DNA from: a virus
Virus record (IMG/VR): IMGVR_UViG_3300025120_000060
Span: 1 to 57,269 of that record
Length of the DNA: 57,269 nucleotides
Reading direction: 5' to 3' (one strand)
Part shown: positions 35,567 to 41,610 of the stretch, one piece after another
Layout of the letters: every line of letters begins with the position of its first letter
How positions within the stretch are numbered: position 1 is the stretch's first letter
Notes under the pieces: generated by a model
What the model saw: the letters and a program-made list of their open reading frames with translations, nothing else
The model's database searches: none
Told to the model about the DNA's origin: nothing
Made by a program: the position numbers and the translations under genes

Positions 35567-35638
35567 ATGGAATATACAATACCAAGTTGGGTAGAACTTA
35601 TATTAATAGACAGCGAAGGGAGCGACGATGATGATTAG
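35567..35638 (+). CDS. 23-residue micro-ORF
   Basis: MEYTIPSWVELILIDSEGSDDDD, with a strong AAAGGAG 6 bases upstream and a sigma70-like promoter just before it. It overlaps the next micro-ORF by 11 bases. It may be a leader peptide or a true small protein; the Asp-rich end is unusual. Confidence 0.45.
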   Translation: MEYTIPSWVELILIDSEGSDDDD

Positions 35639-35696
35639 TATTATTATCGGATGCGTTATAGCCATTCTAATTGTAAATCATTTGGGGTGGATATAA
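35628..35696 (+). CDS. 22-residue single-membrane-span peptide
   Basis: MMISIIIGCVIAILIVNHLGWI, almost wholly hydrophobic, and therefore a candidate membrane micropeptide. AAGGGAG lies 6 bases upstream. TAATG chaining joins it to the ribbon-helix-helix gene at 35696. Such a short product could be real or a coupling device. Confidence 0.45.
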   Translation: MMISIIIGCVIAILIVNHLGWI

Positions 35697-35848
35697 TGAC
35701 AGACATATCAAGGTACAAGTCTGTAGCTATTAAAAAAGATAGTTACAAAAAACTAAAAGGCATGGCAGATCAAGATTACAGATCAGTGGCAGGCTTTATA
35801 GAATACTTAATAGACAAAGAAATAGAGGAGAGAAGAAATGCCAAGTAA
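35696..35848 (+). CDS. Ribbon-helix-helix-like small DNA-binding protein
   Basis: 50 residues from ATG 35696, chosen because GGGGTGG lies 5-6 bases upstream and the ATG overlaps the previous stop; a start at 35651 would bury the domain. SRYKSVAIKKDSYKKLKGMADQDYRSVAGFIEYLIDKEIEERR has the short strand plus two helices of Arc/MetJ-type repressors. It is the only obvious small regulator in the window and a candidate for binding the ATCCCAAC-type operators. It overlaps the next gene by 11 bases. Confidence 0.65.
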   Translation: MTDISRYKSVAIKKDSYKKLKGMADQDYRSVAGFIEYLIDKEIEERRNAK

Positions 35849-36464
35849 GAAAGAACCAGAAAACATTACAGTCCCAGGCGTGGTGCTACAAGACTGTGTA
35901 ATAACACTCAAAGGTGATTCACCTTTAATATGCAACAAATGGTCAGAGAAGGCCAAACAAGAAATAAGAGATAAGCAGATGAAGATAGCTAAAGCTGCGG
36001 GTAGACAAGCTAAGGATCCTGAAAAATGTTTTAGAGATTCTTTATATCAAATGCCAAATGGTAAAGATTACGGCTTCCCGGCTATTGCTTTTAAAGCTGC
36101 TGCTGTGAATGCTTGTTCTCACATTGATGGTCTTACAAAGGTCTCGGCTCGTGGATCATTTCACATTCCGTGTGACTTAATTAAGATCATTGGTAAACCA
36201 GTCATGAGAGAAGACATGGTGCGTGTTGGTATGGGTGCCGCTGATCTTAGATACAGAGGTGAGTTTACTAAATGGGAAGCTGAAGTTCCTGTAAGATACA
36301 ACGGAAATGCCTGGTCAATTGAACAATTGATTAACGTTTTTAACGTAGCGGGGTTTGCGTCTGGTGTTGGTGAATGGAGACCGCAAAAGAACGGTAACTT
36401 TGGAATGTTCAAAGTAACTAATGTAACAAAAATCGAAAGAAAGAAAGAGGTAAAAGTTGCGTAG
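35838..36464 (+). CDS. Conserved phage protein with GVGEWRP loop
   Basis: 208 residues. Motifs: LKGDSPLICNKWSEKAKQEI, CFRDSLYQMPNGKDYGFPAIAFKAAAVNAC, REDMVRVGMGAADLRYRGEFTKWEAEVPV and GFASGVGEWRPQKNGNFGMFKV. I recognise this as a widespread phage/prophage protein usually paired with the type of gene that follows at 36457. Function not established to my knowledge. The glycine loop GVGEWRPxxxGxFG is reminiscent of RAMP (Cas7/Cas5-type) RNA-binding proteins, but that is a pattern impression only. It overlaps the next gene by 8 bases. Confidence 0.75.
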   Translation: MPSKKEPENITVPGVVLQDCVITLKGDSPLICNKWSEKAKQEIRDKQMKIAKAAGRQAKDPEKCFRDSLYQMPNGKDYGFPAIAFKAAAVNACSHIDGLTKVSARGSFHIPCDLIKIIGKPVMREDMVRVGMGAADLRYRGEFTKWEAEVPVRYNGNAWSIEQLINVFNVAGFASGVGEWRPQKNGNFGMFKVTNVTKIERKKEVKVA

Positions 36465-36966
36465 AAAAATAATACAGTCCTATCAATTTAGGGGCAGCAA
36501 GACAACAAAGTATTCAGTGGACGCTCAAGTTGTTGGAGAAGAACTTGAAGCGATAACTAACAAGCACGGGACACTCAATCCACACGTTGTGGTGAAGGCG
36601 GCAGAAAGAAAGAGTTCGCCGCTTCACAAGTGCTTCACGTGGGATGATGCTTCTGCTGCAGATAAGCATCGGTTGCACGAAGCAAGGATGCTCATTGGTT
36701 CTGTCATGGTCGTCACGCAGCATGTAGACGAACCGGTGCGTGCTTTCCATAGTGTAAAGGTGACTACGTCGAACGGAGATGACGACACATCTGAGCGTAG
36801 TTACGTTCCATTGGATATTGCGTTGAGCGATGATGATTATCGAAGGCAGATCTTAGAACAGGCTGCCAGAGATCTTCATACTTGGAGAAGAAAATATGGG
36901 GAACTAAGAGAACTTCATAAATTTTTCTCTGAGGCTCAGCGTATCATTGATAAGTATGCAGCTTAA
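36457..36966 (+). CDS. Conserved phage protein paired with the 35838 gene
   Basis: 169 residues from a TTG start with AGAGG 6-7 bases upstream. The middle segment NPHVVVKAAERKSSPLHKCFTWDDASAADKHRLHEARMLIGSVMVV matches a frequent phage/prophage pattern (SPLHxxFxWDDxxAAxxxRxxxAR). The C-terminal helix is acidic/basic (RRQILEQAARDLHTWRRKYGELRELHKFF). It typically sits after the 35838-type gene in other phages, as far as I remember. Function unknown. A 10-bp hairpin follows. Confidence 0.7.
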   Translation: MRRKIIQSYQFRGSKTTKYSVDAQVVGEELEAITNKHGTLNPHVVVKAAERKSSPLHKCFTWDDASAADKHRLHEARMLIGSVMVVTQHVDEPVRAFHSVKVTTSNGDDDTSERSYVPLDIALSDDDYRRQILEQAARDLHTWRRKYGELRELHKFFSEAQRIIDKYAA

Positions 36967-36983
36967 CAGGCATACTAGATGTA

Positions 36984-37009
36984 GTGGTGTTGCAAAAACG
37001 CAACACCAC
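36984..37009 (+). terminator. Perfect 10-bp hairpin without T-run
   Basis: GTGGTGTTGC and GCAACACCAC flank the loop AAAAAC, 18 bases after the 36457 gene. The following bases are ACATATAGAGG, so a classic intrinsic terminator is not complete. It may be a processing or 3'-protection stem, or a weak terminator before the array region. Confidence 0.5.
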
Positions 37010-37033
37010 ATATAGAGGAAGGATTAATTAATT

Positions 37034-37138
37034 ATGAAAAAATATACTTATAAACATATCATAGAAATTTTATTAAAAAAAGAGGGTTGGATTAGAGTTC
37101 CTCTTTATTTACCTACGAGGGTTATCGATGGCAAGTAG
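37034..37138 (+). CDS. 34-residue basic protein
   Basis: MKKYTYKHIIEILLKKEGWIRVPLYLPTRVIDGK. AGGAAGG lies 12 bases upstream. The end overlaps the start of the 37128 gene by 11 bases. It looks like one helix plus a short strand. Small size limits confidence. Confidence 0.4.
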   Translation: MKKYTYKHIIEILLKKEGWIRVPLYLPTRVIDGK

Positions 37139-37334
37139 TGATGAATACTATGAAGAGAAGGTAAACGAGTTACGTGAATTGTATGACCATCTCGAAAATG
37201 CTTTGATAGCAGTCAGTAATGCTTCTCGATGTAAAGGTCGATTGCATTTACAGAAAGATCAACAAGATGAAATGAATACCATGATATTGGACCTTGAAGA
37301 TCTGTTGGCTACAGTCGATGACATAGAACCTTAG
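37128..37334 (+). CDS. 68-residue coiled-coil protein, gene immediately before the array
   Basis: MASSDEYYEEKVNELRELYDHLENALIAVSNASRCKGRLHLQKDQQDEMNTMILDLEDLLATVDDIEP: acidic, almost fully helical with heptads. The last base of its TAG stop is the first base of the pentamer array, so the array would be the 3' end of this gene's transcript. Function unknown. Confidence 0.6.
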   Translation: MASSDEYYEEKVNELRELYDHLENALIAVSNASRCKGRLHLQKDQQDEMNTMILDLEDLLATVDDIEP

Positions 37335-37798
37335 GCAGGCTTAGCGAGGCTAGTTATGGCCCGGTGAGGTGAGTTTTTGGTGAGGCAGGCAAGGTCAGGT
37401 TTTGCGGGGTAAGGTGCGGTGTGGAGCGGTGTGTCAAGGCAGGATAGGTAAGGCGAGCATTGTTCAGGATCGGTTTGATTGCGGCAGGCGTGGTAAGTTA
37501 GGGACAGGACAGGTAGGGCCTGGATTGGTGTGGATTGGCGAGGCAGGCGAGGTGAGGTTTGTTGCGTTTTGATATGTTGAGTTTAGTTGAGGCAGGCGTG
37601 TTGAGGTCGGGTACGTTCTGGTGGTGTAAGGTGTGGTGATACAGGAGTGGTAAGTTTGAGTGAGGTATGGTCGGGTTTGTTGCGGCAGGCGGGGTGAGGT
37701 GCGTTCAGGTGAGGAGTGTTATTGGTATGTTGAGGCAGGCCAGGTATGTCCAGGTTTGGTATGATCCGGACGGGTAAGGCAAGTTAAGGTAAGGCCGG
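37334..37798 (+). repeat. G-rich pentamer array: nine degenerate units of about 50 bases
   Basis: About 465 bases that parse into 5-base words, nearly all with G at position 5 and most with G at position 1, so GG recurs every 5 bases separated by 3 variable bases. GGCAG opens units at 37334, 37384, 37438, 37483, 37542, 37591, 37684 and 37734; a variant TACAG opens one at 37640. Unit lengths are 50, 54, 45, 59, 49, 49, 44, 50 and about 65. The first eight close with a 4-base word (GTGA, TCAA, TTGC, GCGA or TTGA). Occasional 6-base words (TTTTTG, TTATTG) keep the phase. C is scarce outside GGCAGGC. All reading frames contain stops and the period is 5, so it is not coding. It starts at the 37128 stop and ends just before the AAAGGAG of the 37811 gene. 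Likely transcribed as G/U-rich RNA. Function unknown. Confidence 0.9.
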
Positions 37799-37810
37799 AA
37801 AGGAGATAGC

Positions 37811-37951
37811 ATGGAAAAACTCATGACTGGTAGCCGGGCAATGAAAATTGTCAAGGATTACATAATTAAGGATATTGCCGACGAGGACGTTACAGTAGCG
37901 GTTCTTGCGTTGGAGAAATATATAAAAAGTTTGGAAAAGAGTGTTAAGTGA
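37811..37951 (+). CDS. 46-residue protein directly downstream of the array
   Basis: MEKLMTGSRAMKIVKDYIIKDIADEDVTVAVLALEKYIKSLEKSVK. AAAGGAG lies 5-6 bases before the ATG, right where the array ends, so the array forms its 5' leader. The protein looks like a helical bundle or dimeric helix pair. No family recognised. If the array is regulatory, this is its nearest target. Confidence 0.6.
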   Translation: MEKLMTGSRAMKIVKDYIIKDIADEDVTVAVLALEKYIKSLEKSVK

Positions 37952-37966
37952 GATAGTCTATCACTC

Positions 37967-38048
37967 GGATTATCAATCCCACCCTAATCCAAAGGGTCGA
38001 CACCTGGTCTTTAGCCTCTTAACCCAGGTACGTGGTGTGACTGATGGA
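37967..38048 (+). other. Structured intergenic segment with two hairpins
   Basis: GGATTA (37967-37972) pairs with TAATCC (37985-37990). ACCTGG (38002-38007) pairs with CCAGGT (38034-38039), and ACACC at 38000 can also pair with GGTGT near 38044. No tRNA T-loop consensus or polymerase III-like box is visible. It could be a leader structure for the 38075 gene or a small RNA. Confidence 0.4.
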
Positions 38049-38074
38049 GAGACATCAACCAAGAAAGGAAAGAG

Positions 38075-38242
38075 ATGAACAAGACTATAGACAAACTCGT
38101 TAAGACAAAAAGATCAAAAGAAGTAGACAAGATAGAAGAGATGAAGTTAAAAAATATTATTGAAGTTGCTGTAAGAAAACGAGCTCCAGAGTGGTTAAAA
38201 GAACTTATCAAGGCCGACGACGCACGGATCACGAAACATTAA
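38075..38242 (+). CDS. 55-residue basic helical protein
   Basis: MNKTIDKLVKTKRSKEVDKIEEMKLKNIIEVAVRKRAPEWLKELIKADDARITKH. GAAAGGAAAGAG precedes the ATG. The sequence alternates Lys/Arg and Glu in amphipathic helices. No family recognised; a small DNA- or RNA-binding or host-interaction protein is possible. Confidence 0.55.
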   Translation: MNKTIDKLVKTKRSKEVDKIEEMKLKNIIEVAVRKRAPEWLKELIKADDARITKH

Positions 38243-38263
38243 AATGTCAATAGTAAAGAGTAT

Positions 38264-38292
38264 TTGCTGTTGGGATTCTAATTTTATATATT
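38264..38292 (+). promoter_or_regulatory. Promoter with TTGGGAT element
   Basis: TTGCTG (38264-38269), 17 bases, TATATT (38287-38292). The spacer begins with TTGGGAT (38270-38276), and the whole TTGCTGTTGGGAT resembles the element at 42343. It reads towards the 43-residue gene at 38320. Confidence 0.6.
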
Positions 38293-38319
38293 GATCGTTC
38301 GCGCAAAATGGAGGTCAAA

Positions 38320-38451
38320 ATGGAAGAACTACAGGAAAAATATGAAGGTGCTTTGGAGGCGATAGCCTACCTGCACAATGAACTACTGGCTGTAAAGCAT
38401 TGTCAATGTGATGATGAAACAGTCGAAACTGAAGAGGATAGCGGGGCCTAG
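38320..38451 (+). CDS. 43-residue acidic protein
   Basis: MEELQEKYEGALEAIAYLHNELLAVKHCQCDDETVETEEDSGA. ATG 38320 is preferred over ATG 38308 because GGAGG lies 5 bases upstream. It is a helix followed by a CQC motif and an acidic tail. It lies downstream of its own promoter and ends at a hairpin. It may be a host-takeover peptide, but this is a guess. Confidence 0.55.
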   Translation: MEELQEKYEGALEAIAYLHNELLAVKHCQCDDETVETEEDSGA

Positions 38452-38460
38452 TTATAGGCC
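38445..38460. terminator. Short hairpin between convergent genes
   Basis: GGCCTA, loop GTTA, TAGGCC. It spans the stop codons of the convergent genes ending at 38451 (+) and 38452 (-). There is no T-run on either side, so at best it is a weak bidirectional terminator. Confidence 0.4.
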
Positions 38461-38667
38461 TTCGTGTCCTTGCTCAAAGTACTTATTCTTTAAGTGCCTC
38501 TCCCAAAAATCTTTGCCGTTGGCAACAATAGTATTCCATTCACGATGATTAAATCGTTCTGTAGAACCATTCTTGTACTCAACCTCGTAAACCATTTCAT
38601 GGCCCACTGAAGAATCTGTTTGTAGCTCATACACTTTAAGGTTTTTAATTATATCTTTTAGCTTCAT
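38452..38667 (-). CDS. 71-residue protein of unknown function
   Basis: MKLKDIIKNLKVYELQTDSSVGHEMVYEVEYKNGSTERFNHREWNTIVANGKDFWERHLKN...: a short helix, a beta hairpin (MVYEVEYKNGSTERF) and a helix. Its start overlaps the end of the upstream minus-strand gene by 23 bases. It is the last gene of a three-gene minus-strand unit with the methyltransferase. No family recognised. Confidence 0.6.
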   Translation of the reverse strand: MKLKDIIKNLKVYELQTDSSVGHEMVYEVEYKNGSTERFNHREWNTIVANGKDFWERHLKNKYFEQGHEGL

Positions 38668-38926
38668 TGTAAGTTAAATACCTTACTTCTTTTACCATAC
38701 CTTTGGGAATAATTGCAACCCTTCCTCCCTCGTCAAAACCATCATCACACCAGTCAGCCATCAGGGACATTTCTTCTTCGTCGTCTTTTACTAGCCAACC
38801 TATAGAAAAACAGCCGGCAGCGGTCTTTTTAATTATATCTTTGTATGCTGCCCAACCGGAAAAAGGTTCAGTCGCATCTTTCCATCGGACTATCACAATC
38901 GGACAAGTCTTCAGGTTAAATTTCAT
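38645..38926 (-). CDS. 93-residue conserved phage protein
   Basis: MKFNLKTCPIVIVRWKDATEPFSGWAAYKDIIKKTAAGCFSIGWLVKDDEEEMSLMADWCDDGF... and IPKGMVKEVRYL. The pattern 'VIVxWxDA...GW...C.SVGWLxxDDxxxxxL' recurs in phages, as I remember, with no known role; an SH3-like beta fold is plausible. It overlaps the methyltransferase gene by 4 bases. Confidence 0.65.
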   Translation of the reverse strand: MKFNLKTCPIVIVRWKDATEPFSGWAAYKDIIKKTAAGCFSIGWLVKDDEEEMSLMADWCDDGFDEGGRVAIIPKGMVKEVRYLTYNEAKRYN

Positions 38927-39555
38927 TTGATTAATATATTTTGTCCCGGGACTAGTTTGCTACAAATAGGCACTTCTGTTTTTTTTGAGACACTAAACCA
39001 TTGTTCACGACCGACGATATAATCTGTTGCACTAGCGTCGACGCATTTTTTTGAGCCTATGGTATCAGTCACGGCTTGTTGTACAGAAGCCAGGGACATG
39101 TCATCACCGACCATGGACCCGCCGTCTTTAAGCTTGGGCCACCAGTTCATTATGTCATCCATGACTGCTTCGTATTCATGGGCTCCATCAATAATGATAC
39201 CTTGAAAGTGTTTATCATTGAATCTTGCCAGGGTGTTTACATCATCTGATCTACATTTAAGCGGTGTAAGAACGCCTTTGTCTATGTATTCTTGACAGTT
39301 TTTTAGAAAAATATCGTAGTAAGTTGTGCCTGTATCTAAGTCAGCATGTTCAGAGCTACCTTCAAAAGTGTCTAGTGCGTATAGGTGAACTTTTTTTCCA
39401 GAGTTGATAATGTTTGTTGATATGTAGGATGTGGATCGACCCATGAAAGGACCTATCTCTAAAATTTCATCACCATCTTCACAGTGATCAAGTATCTGGT
39501 CATATGCTTCGTGCATATTGAACCAACCCGGTATCGTAAAATATTTGTGTTTCAT
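38923..39555 (-). CDS. Class I SAM-dependent methyltransferase (Methyltransf_24-like)
   Basis: 210 residues from ATG 39555; a longer frame to 39639 lacks a good start. DGDEILEIGPFMGRSTSYIS is motif I for SAM binding. LYALDTFEGSSEH is the acidic end of the second strand, and GIIIDGAHEYEAVMDDIMNWWPKLKDGGSMVGDD is the catalytic region. The layout matches the TylF-related / Methyltransf_24 group that methylates sugars or small molecules. With the two glycosyltransferase-like genes it may serve a glycan. Overlapping palindromes lie just upstream. Confidence 0.8.
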   Translation of the reverse strand: MKHKYFTIPGWFNMHEAYDQILDHCEDGDEILEIGPFMGRSTSYISTNIINSGKKVHLYALDTFEGSSEHADLDTGTTYYDIFLKNCQEYIDKGVLTPLKCRSDDVNTLARFNDKHFQGIIIDGAHEYEAVMDDIMNWWPKLKDGGSMVGDDMSLASVQQAVTDTIGSKKCVDASATDYIVGREQWFSVSKKTEVPICSKLVPGQNILIK

Positions 39556-39572
39556 TTTCTCTCTTTTTTCTG

Positions 39573-39591
39573 AGACTCGTGAGTCTAGACT
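39573..39591. promoter_or_regulatory. Overlapping palindromes upstream of the methyltransferase
   Basis: AGACTC-GT-GAGTCT (39573-39586) overlaps the perfect palindrome AGTCTAGACT (39582-39591). Together they place three AGTCT/AGACT half-sites 20-35 bases upstream of the minus-strand start. Likely operator or leader hairpin; the divergent + gene begins at 39683. Confidence 0.45.
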
Positions 39592-39682
39592 GATCTTGCG
39601 GAGACAAGTTTTAATTGTTACAAAGGAGGAACACCTCACGAATCTCGTTGCAATAATATCTGATTAATAGCATATTGAAAGC

Positions 39683-39886
39683 ATGAAATACTTCCTAATT
39701 ATATGGTTGTGTGTCAATGATCCTAATGTTTCTTTGAAAAATACCTGTGAACAGGTGATCTTGGACAATGAATCATACAATACCATGTACGAGTGTGCGA
39801 AAGATGGGGCTGATTTATATAAACAATTAGAACCAATGGGTAATGTATATTTGACAACCTTTTGTTCATTAAAGCCTGCAGTGTAA
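39683..39886 (+). CDS. Small exported protein with conserved cysteines
   Basis: 67 residues. MKYFLIIWLCVNDPNVSLKNTCEQVILDNESYNTMYECAKDGADLYKQLEPMGNVYLTTFCSLKPAV. It has a short hydrophobic N-terminus and four Cys. From memory, short proteins opening MKYxLxxWLC with a SYxxxxECxxxG motif are frequent in marine phages. It may be membrane- or periplasm-directed. Function unknown. Confidence 0.6.
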   Translation: MKYFLIIWLCVNDPNVSLKNTCEQVILDNESYNTMYECAKDGADLYKQLEPMGNVYLTTFCSLKPAV

Positions 39887-39944
39887 CTTGTGCATATAGT
39901 ATTAAATATATAAATACAAAAATAAAAAAATAAATTAGCCGAAA

Positions 39945-40124
39945 TGTTACGTAACACTATAAATATACTACTATTAGTATTGAGTATAAACAATTTGAGG
40001 GTGTTACGTGGGTGTAACGTGAGGGTCAATTGTAACGTTACGTTGGGATATATTGGGTATTGATATAGCTTATTTTTACCTTAAAGTGTATCTACATGAC
40101 AGAAAACCACGTTACAGACGTTAC
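39945..40124. promoter_or_regulatory. GTTAC/GTAAC half-site cluster upstream of terS (candidate pac or operator)
   Basis: Eight copies in 180 bases: TGTTACGTAACA, a perfect 12-bp palindrome (39945-39956), single sites at 40003 (GTTAC) and 40014 (GTAAC), GTAACGTTAC, a perfect 10-bp palindrome (40032-40041), and two GTTAC at 40111 and 40120 inside the start of the small terminase gene. The surrounding 209-base gap (39887-40095) holds no gene. Small-terminase binding sites are often in or near terS in headful-packaging phages, which makes a pac site plausible. Repressor binding is the alternative. Confidence 0.6.
40038..40066 (+). promoter_or_regulatory. Possible terS promoter with TTGGGAT
   Basis: TTACGT (40038-40043), 17 bases, TGATAT (40061-40066). 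TTGGGAT occupies 40043-40049, and one GTTAC site overlaps the -35. Weak match on its own; supported by the shared element. Confidence 0.4.
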
Positions 40125-40635
40125 AACCACTTTACAGGAACGCTTTGATCATTTTCCTGGACTAACCCCAAAACAAGCTAAATTTGCACAATTGATTGTA
40201 TTGTATGAAGGTAGAAAAACAGCCACTCAAATAGCTATAGAGTGTGGTTTTTCAGAGAAGACCGCAAGACAACAAGCAAGTAATATGCAAAACACTAAAA
40301 GTTTTCCCAAAGTAGTTGAAGCAATTAATCATTATAGAGTACAGTTTTATAGAAAGTATGAAGTCAGTTATGACAAACACTTAAAGAGAATGTATGAGCT
40401 GTCTGCAAAAGCTGAGGAAGCAGGCAATTGGAATGCTGCTGTTGTTGCTGAAAAGAACAGAGGTCAGGTAGCAGGTTTATACATTGATAAGAAAGAAATT
40501 AAATATGGAACTATTGATAGTATGAGCATGGAGGAAGTGGATGCTAAAATTAATGAATTGGAAAATAGATTATCAGGAGACTTGGCAAAGCCAGTGGTAA
40601 TCGATGGTGACGAACGACAAACATCTCAAGGGTAA
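40096..40635 (+). CDS. terS: Terminase small subunit
   Basis: 179 residues. GLTPKQAKFAQLIVLYEGRKTATQIAIECGFSEKTARQQASNM is the helix-turn-helix region typical of small terminases (compare terminase_2 type 'LTxKQxxFxxxY...AAxxAGYS...A...A..L'). A helical middle and the acidic end VVIDGDERQTSQG follow. It recognises phage DNA for packaging and recruits TerL, which lies 2.8 kb downstream with eight other genes between. Two GTTAC sites are inside its first 30 bases. Confidence 0.7.
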   Translation: MTENHVTDVTTTLQERFDHFPGLTPKQAKFAQLIVLYEGRKTATQIAIECGFSEKTARQQASNMQNTKSFPKVVEAINHYRVQFYRKYEVSYDKHLKRMYELSAKAEEAGNWNAAVVAEKNRGQVAGLYIDKKEIKYGTIDSMSMEEVDAKINELENRLSGDLAKPVVIDGDERQTSQG

Positions 40636-40984
40636 TTGGGCACATCAAAGAGCTATATTGTGGTTATCCGAAAAAGGTTATTACGTTTTTACTAATGTAT
40701 TTGGGACAGGTCCTATTGATCTTATCGCTATTGATGATCTCGGACACGTTGAGCTATTTGATGTGAAGTTAGCAGGGTTCAGAAGTAACAAAGATACGTT
40801 GAGTTCTAAACAAATGATCAATAGAGTTTTAACATCAGAACAAAAAGAGTTGGGAGTTAAGTTATTGTATGTATTTGATAACGGAGAGTGTCGTGTTCAA
40901 TTGAGCAGAGCGAGTTGGTTGAAAAAACAACATCAAGGTAGAGATAAGAAAGGCAGATTTAAAGGTACAGATGAGAAAACCTGA
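40604..40984 (+). CDS. PD-(D/E)XK nuclease-like protein 1
   Basis: 126 residues, overlapping terS by 32 bases. GNWAHQRAILWLSEKGYYVFTNVFGTGPIDLIAIDDLGHVELFDVKLAG has the nuclease order: helix, Asp in GPID, then the DVK triad end. This fits Holliday-junction resolvase or small phage endonuclease folds. The C-terminus is basic (KKQHQGRDKKGRFKG). It may trim recombination or packaging intermediates. Confidence 0.7.
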   Translation: MVTNDKHLKGNWAHQRAILWLSEKGYYVFTNVFGTGPIDLIAIDDLGHVELFDVKLAGFRSNKDTLSSKQMINRVLTSEQKELGVKLLYVFDNGECRVQLSRASWLKKQHQGRDKKGRFKGTDEKT

Positions 40985-41438
40985 GGGTAGGTTTAGCAAC
41001 ACACTAAGATCGAACTGTAACAAAATACACTTCTTAAAAATAGACTCCTGGTCCACTCCGGGAATGCCTGATTTGTATGGTTTATATGAGCACCCAGATA
41101 ATAGATTGCCTGGCACTTTTTGGGCAGAATTGAAGTGTACATCAATTAACAAGATTGGACTGTCTCCACAGCAAGTTGCTATAAATCTCAAGCTATCCGA
41201 GTACAACGTACCCAATTATATACTTGTGAGAAGCCTCTCTAAGAGAGCCCTTAAGATATTTCCAGGACACCTGGTTGCTGATGCATCAACCGATGGCTTT
41301 AAATCCAAGAGCCATGTTGCATGCTTCGAAGACCCTCTCCCTTGGTCCGAGATTCAGAAATCCCTGATGGTGGACCCCCAAATTATTTTTGAGGGTTATG
41401 GTAAGATCTTTACCGGGCGCAGCGTCCAGGCAGGATAA
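40971..41438 (+). CDS. PD-(D/E)XK nuclease-like protein 2 (VRR-NUC-like)
   Basis: 155 residues. TPGMPDLYGLYEHPDNRLPGTFWAELKCTSINKIGLSPQQVAINLKL matches the VRR-NUC arrangement: G-PD, ExK (AELK) and LSxxQ. The N-terminus is basic (MRKPEGRFSNTLRSNCNK). It overlaps the preceding nuclease gene by 14 bases. Two unrelated-looking nucleases side by side after terS suggest roles in DNA maturation or host DNA breakdown. The first promoter repeat (R1) begins 10 bases after the stop. Confidence 0.75.
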   Translation: MRKPEGRFSNTLRSNCNKIHFLKIDSWSTPGMPDLYGLYEHPDNRLPGTFWAELKCTSINKIGLSPQQVAINLKLSEYNVPNYILVRSLSKRALKIFPGHLVADASTDGFKSKSHVACFEDPLPWSEIQKSLMVDPQIIFEGYGKIFTGRSVQAG

Positions 41439-41447
41439 ATCCCTCGT

Positions 41448-41493
41448 AAATCCCTGGGCTTCAACCCCACGTTTCGTTGGTTCTATAATATAA
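41448..41493 (+). promoter_or_regulatory. Promoter-like repeat R1 (AAATCC-N10-ACCCC-N15-TATAAT)
   Basis: AAATCC 41448-41453, ACCCC 41464-41468, TATAAT 41484-41489 followed by ATAA. A further AAATCC lies 11 bases upstream (41437). GC-rich CGGCGCGCTC follows about 15 bases downstream. Same spacing as R2-R4. No normal -35 is present, which suggests an activator-dependent promoter. Confidence 0.7.
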
Positions 41494-41557
41494 AAGAAGT
41501 TCCCCGGCGCGCTCACGCTTCTGGCGAAAGACCAGTGCATAAATTTTTTTTAAGGGG

Positions 41558-41586
41558 TTGACATCCCAACAATTAGCAACTATATA
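41558..41586 (+). promoter_or_regulatory. Strong sigma70-like promoter with operator for the 41611 gene
   Basis: TTGACA (41558-41563), 17 bases, TATATA (41581-41586). The spacer is filled by ATCCCAACAATTAGCAAC (41563-41580), which matches 17 of 18 bases of the inverted element at 42343-42360. GAAAGG and the ATG follow within 25 bases. Confidence 0.8.
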
Positions 41587-41610
41587 TATAAGTAGAAAGG
41601 TAGAATAAAC

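Noticed and set aside
37334-37798. CRISPR array or protein-coding repeat
   Set aside because: No identical repeats with unique spacers, no dyad in the repeat, no cas genes. The period is 5 rather than 3 and stops occur in every frame.
37952-38074. tRNA-like RNA gene
   Set aside because: Hairpins are present but there is no T-loop consensus, no acceptor/CCA arrangement and no anticodon arm.
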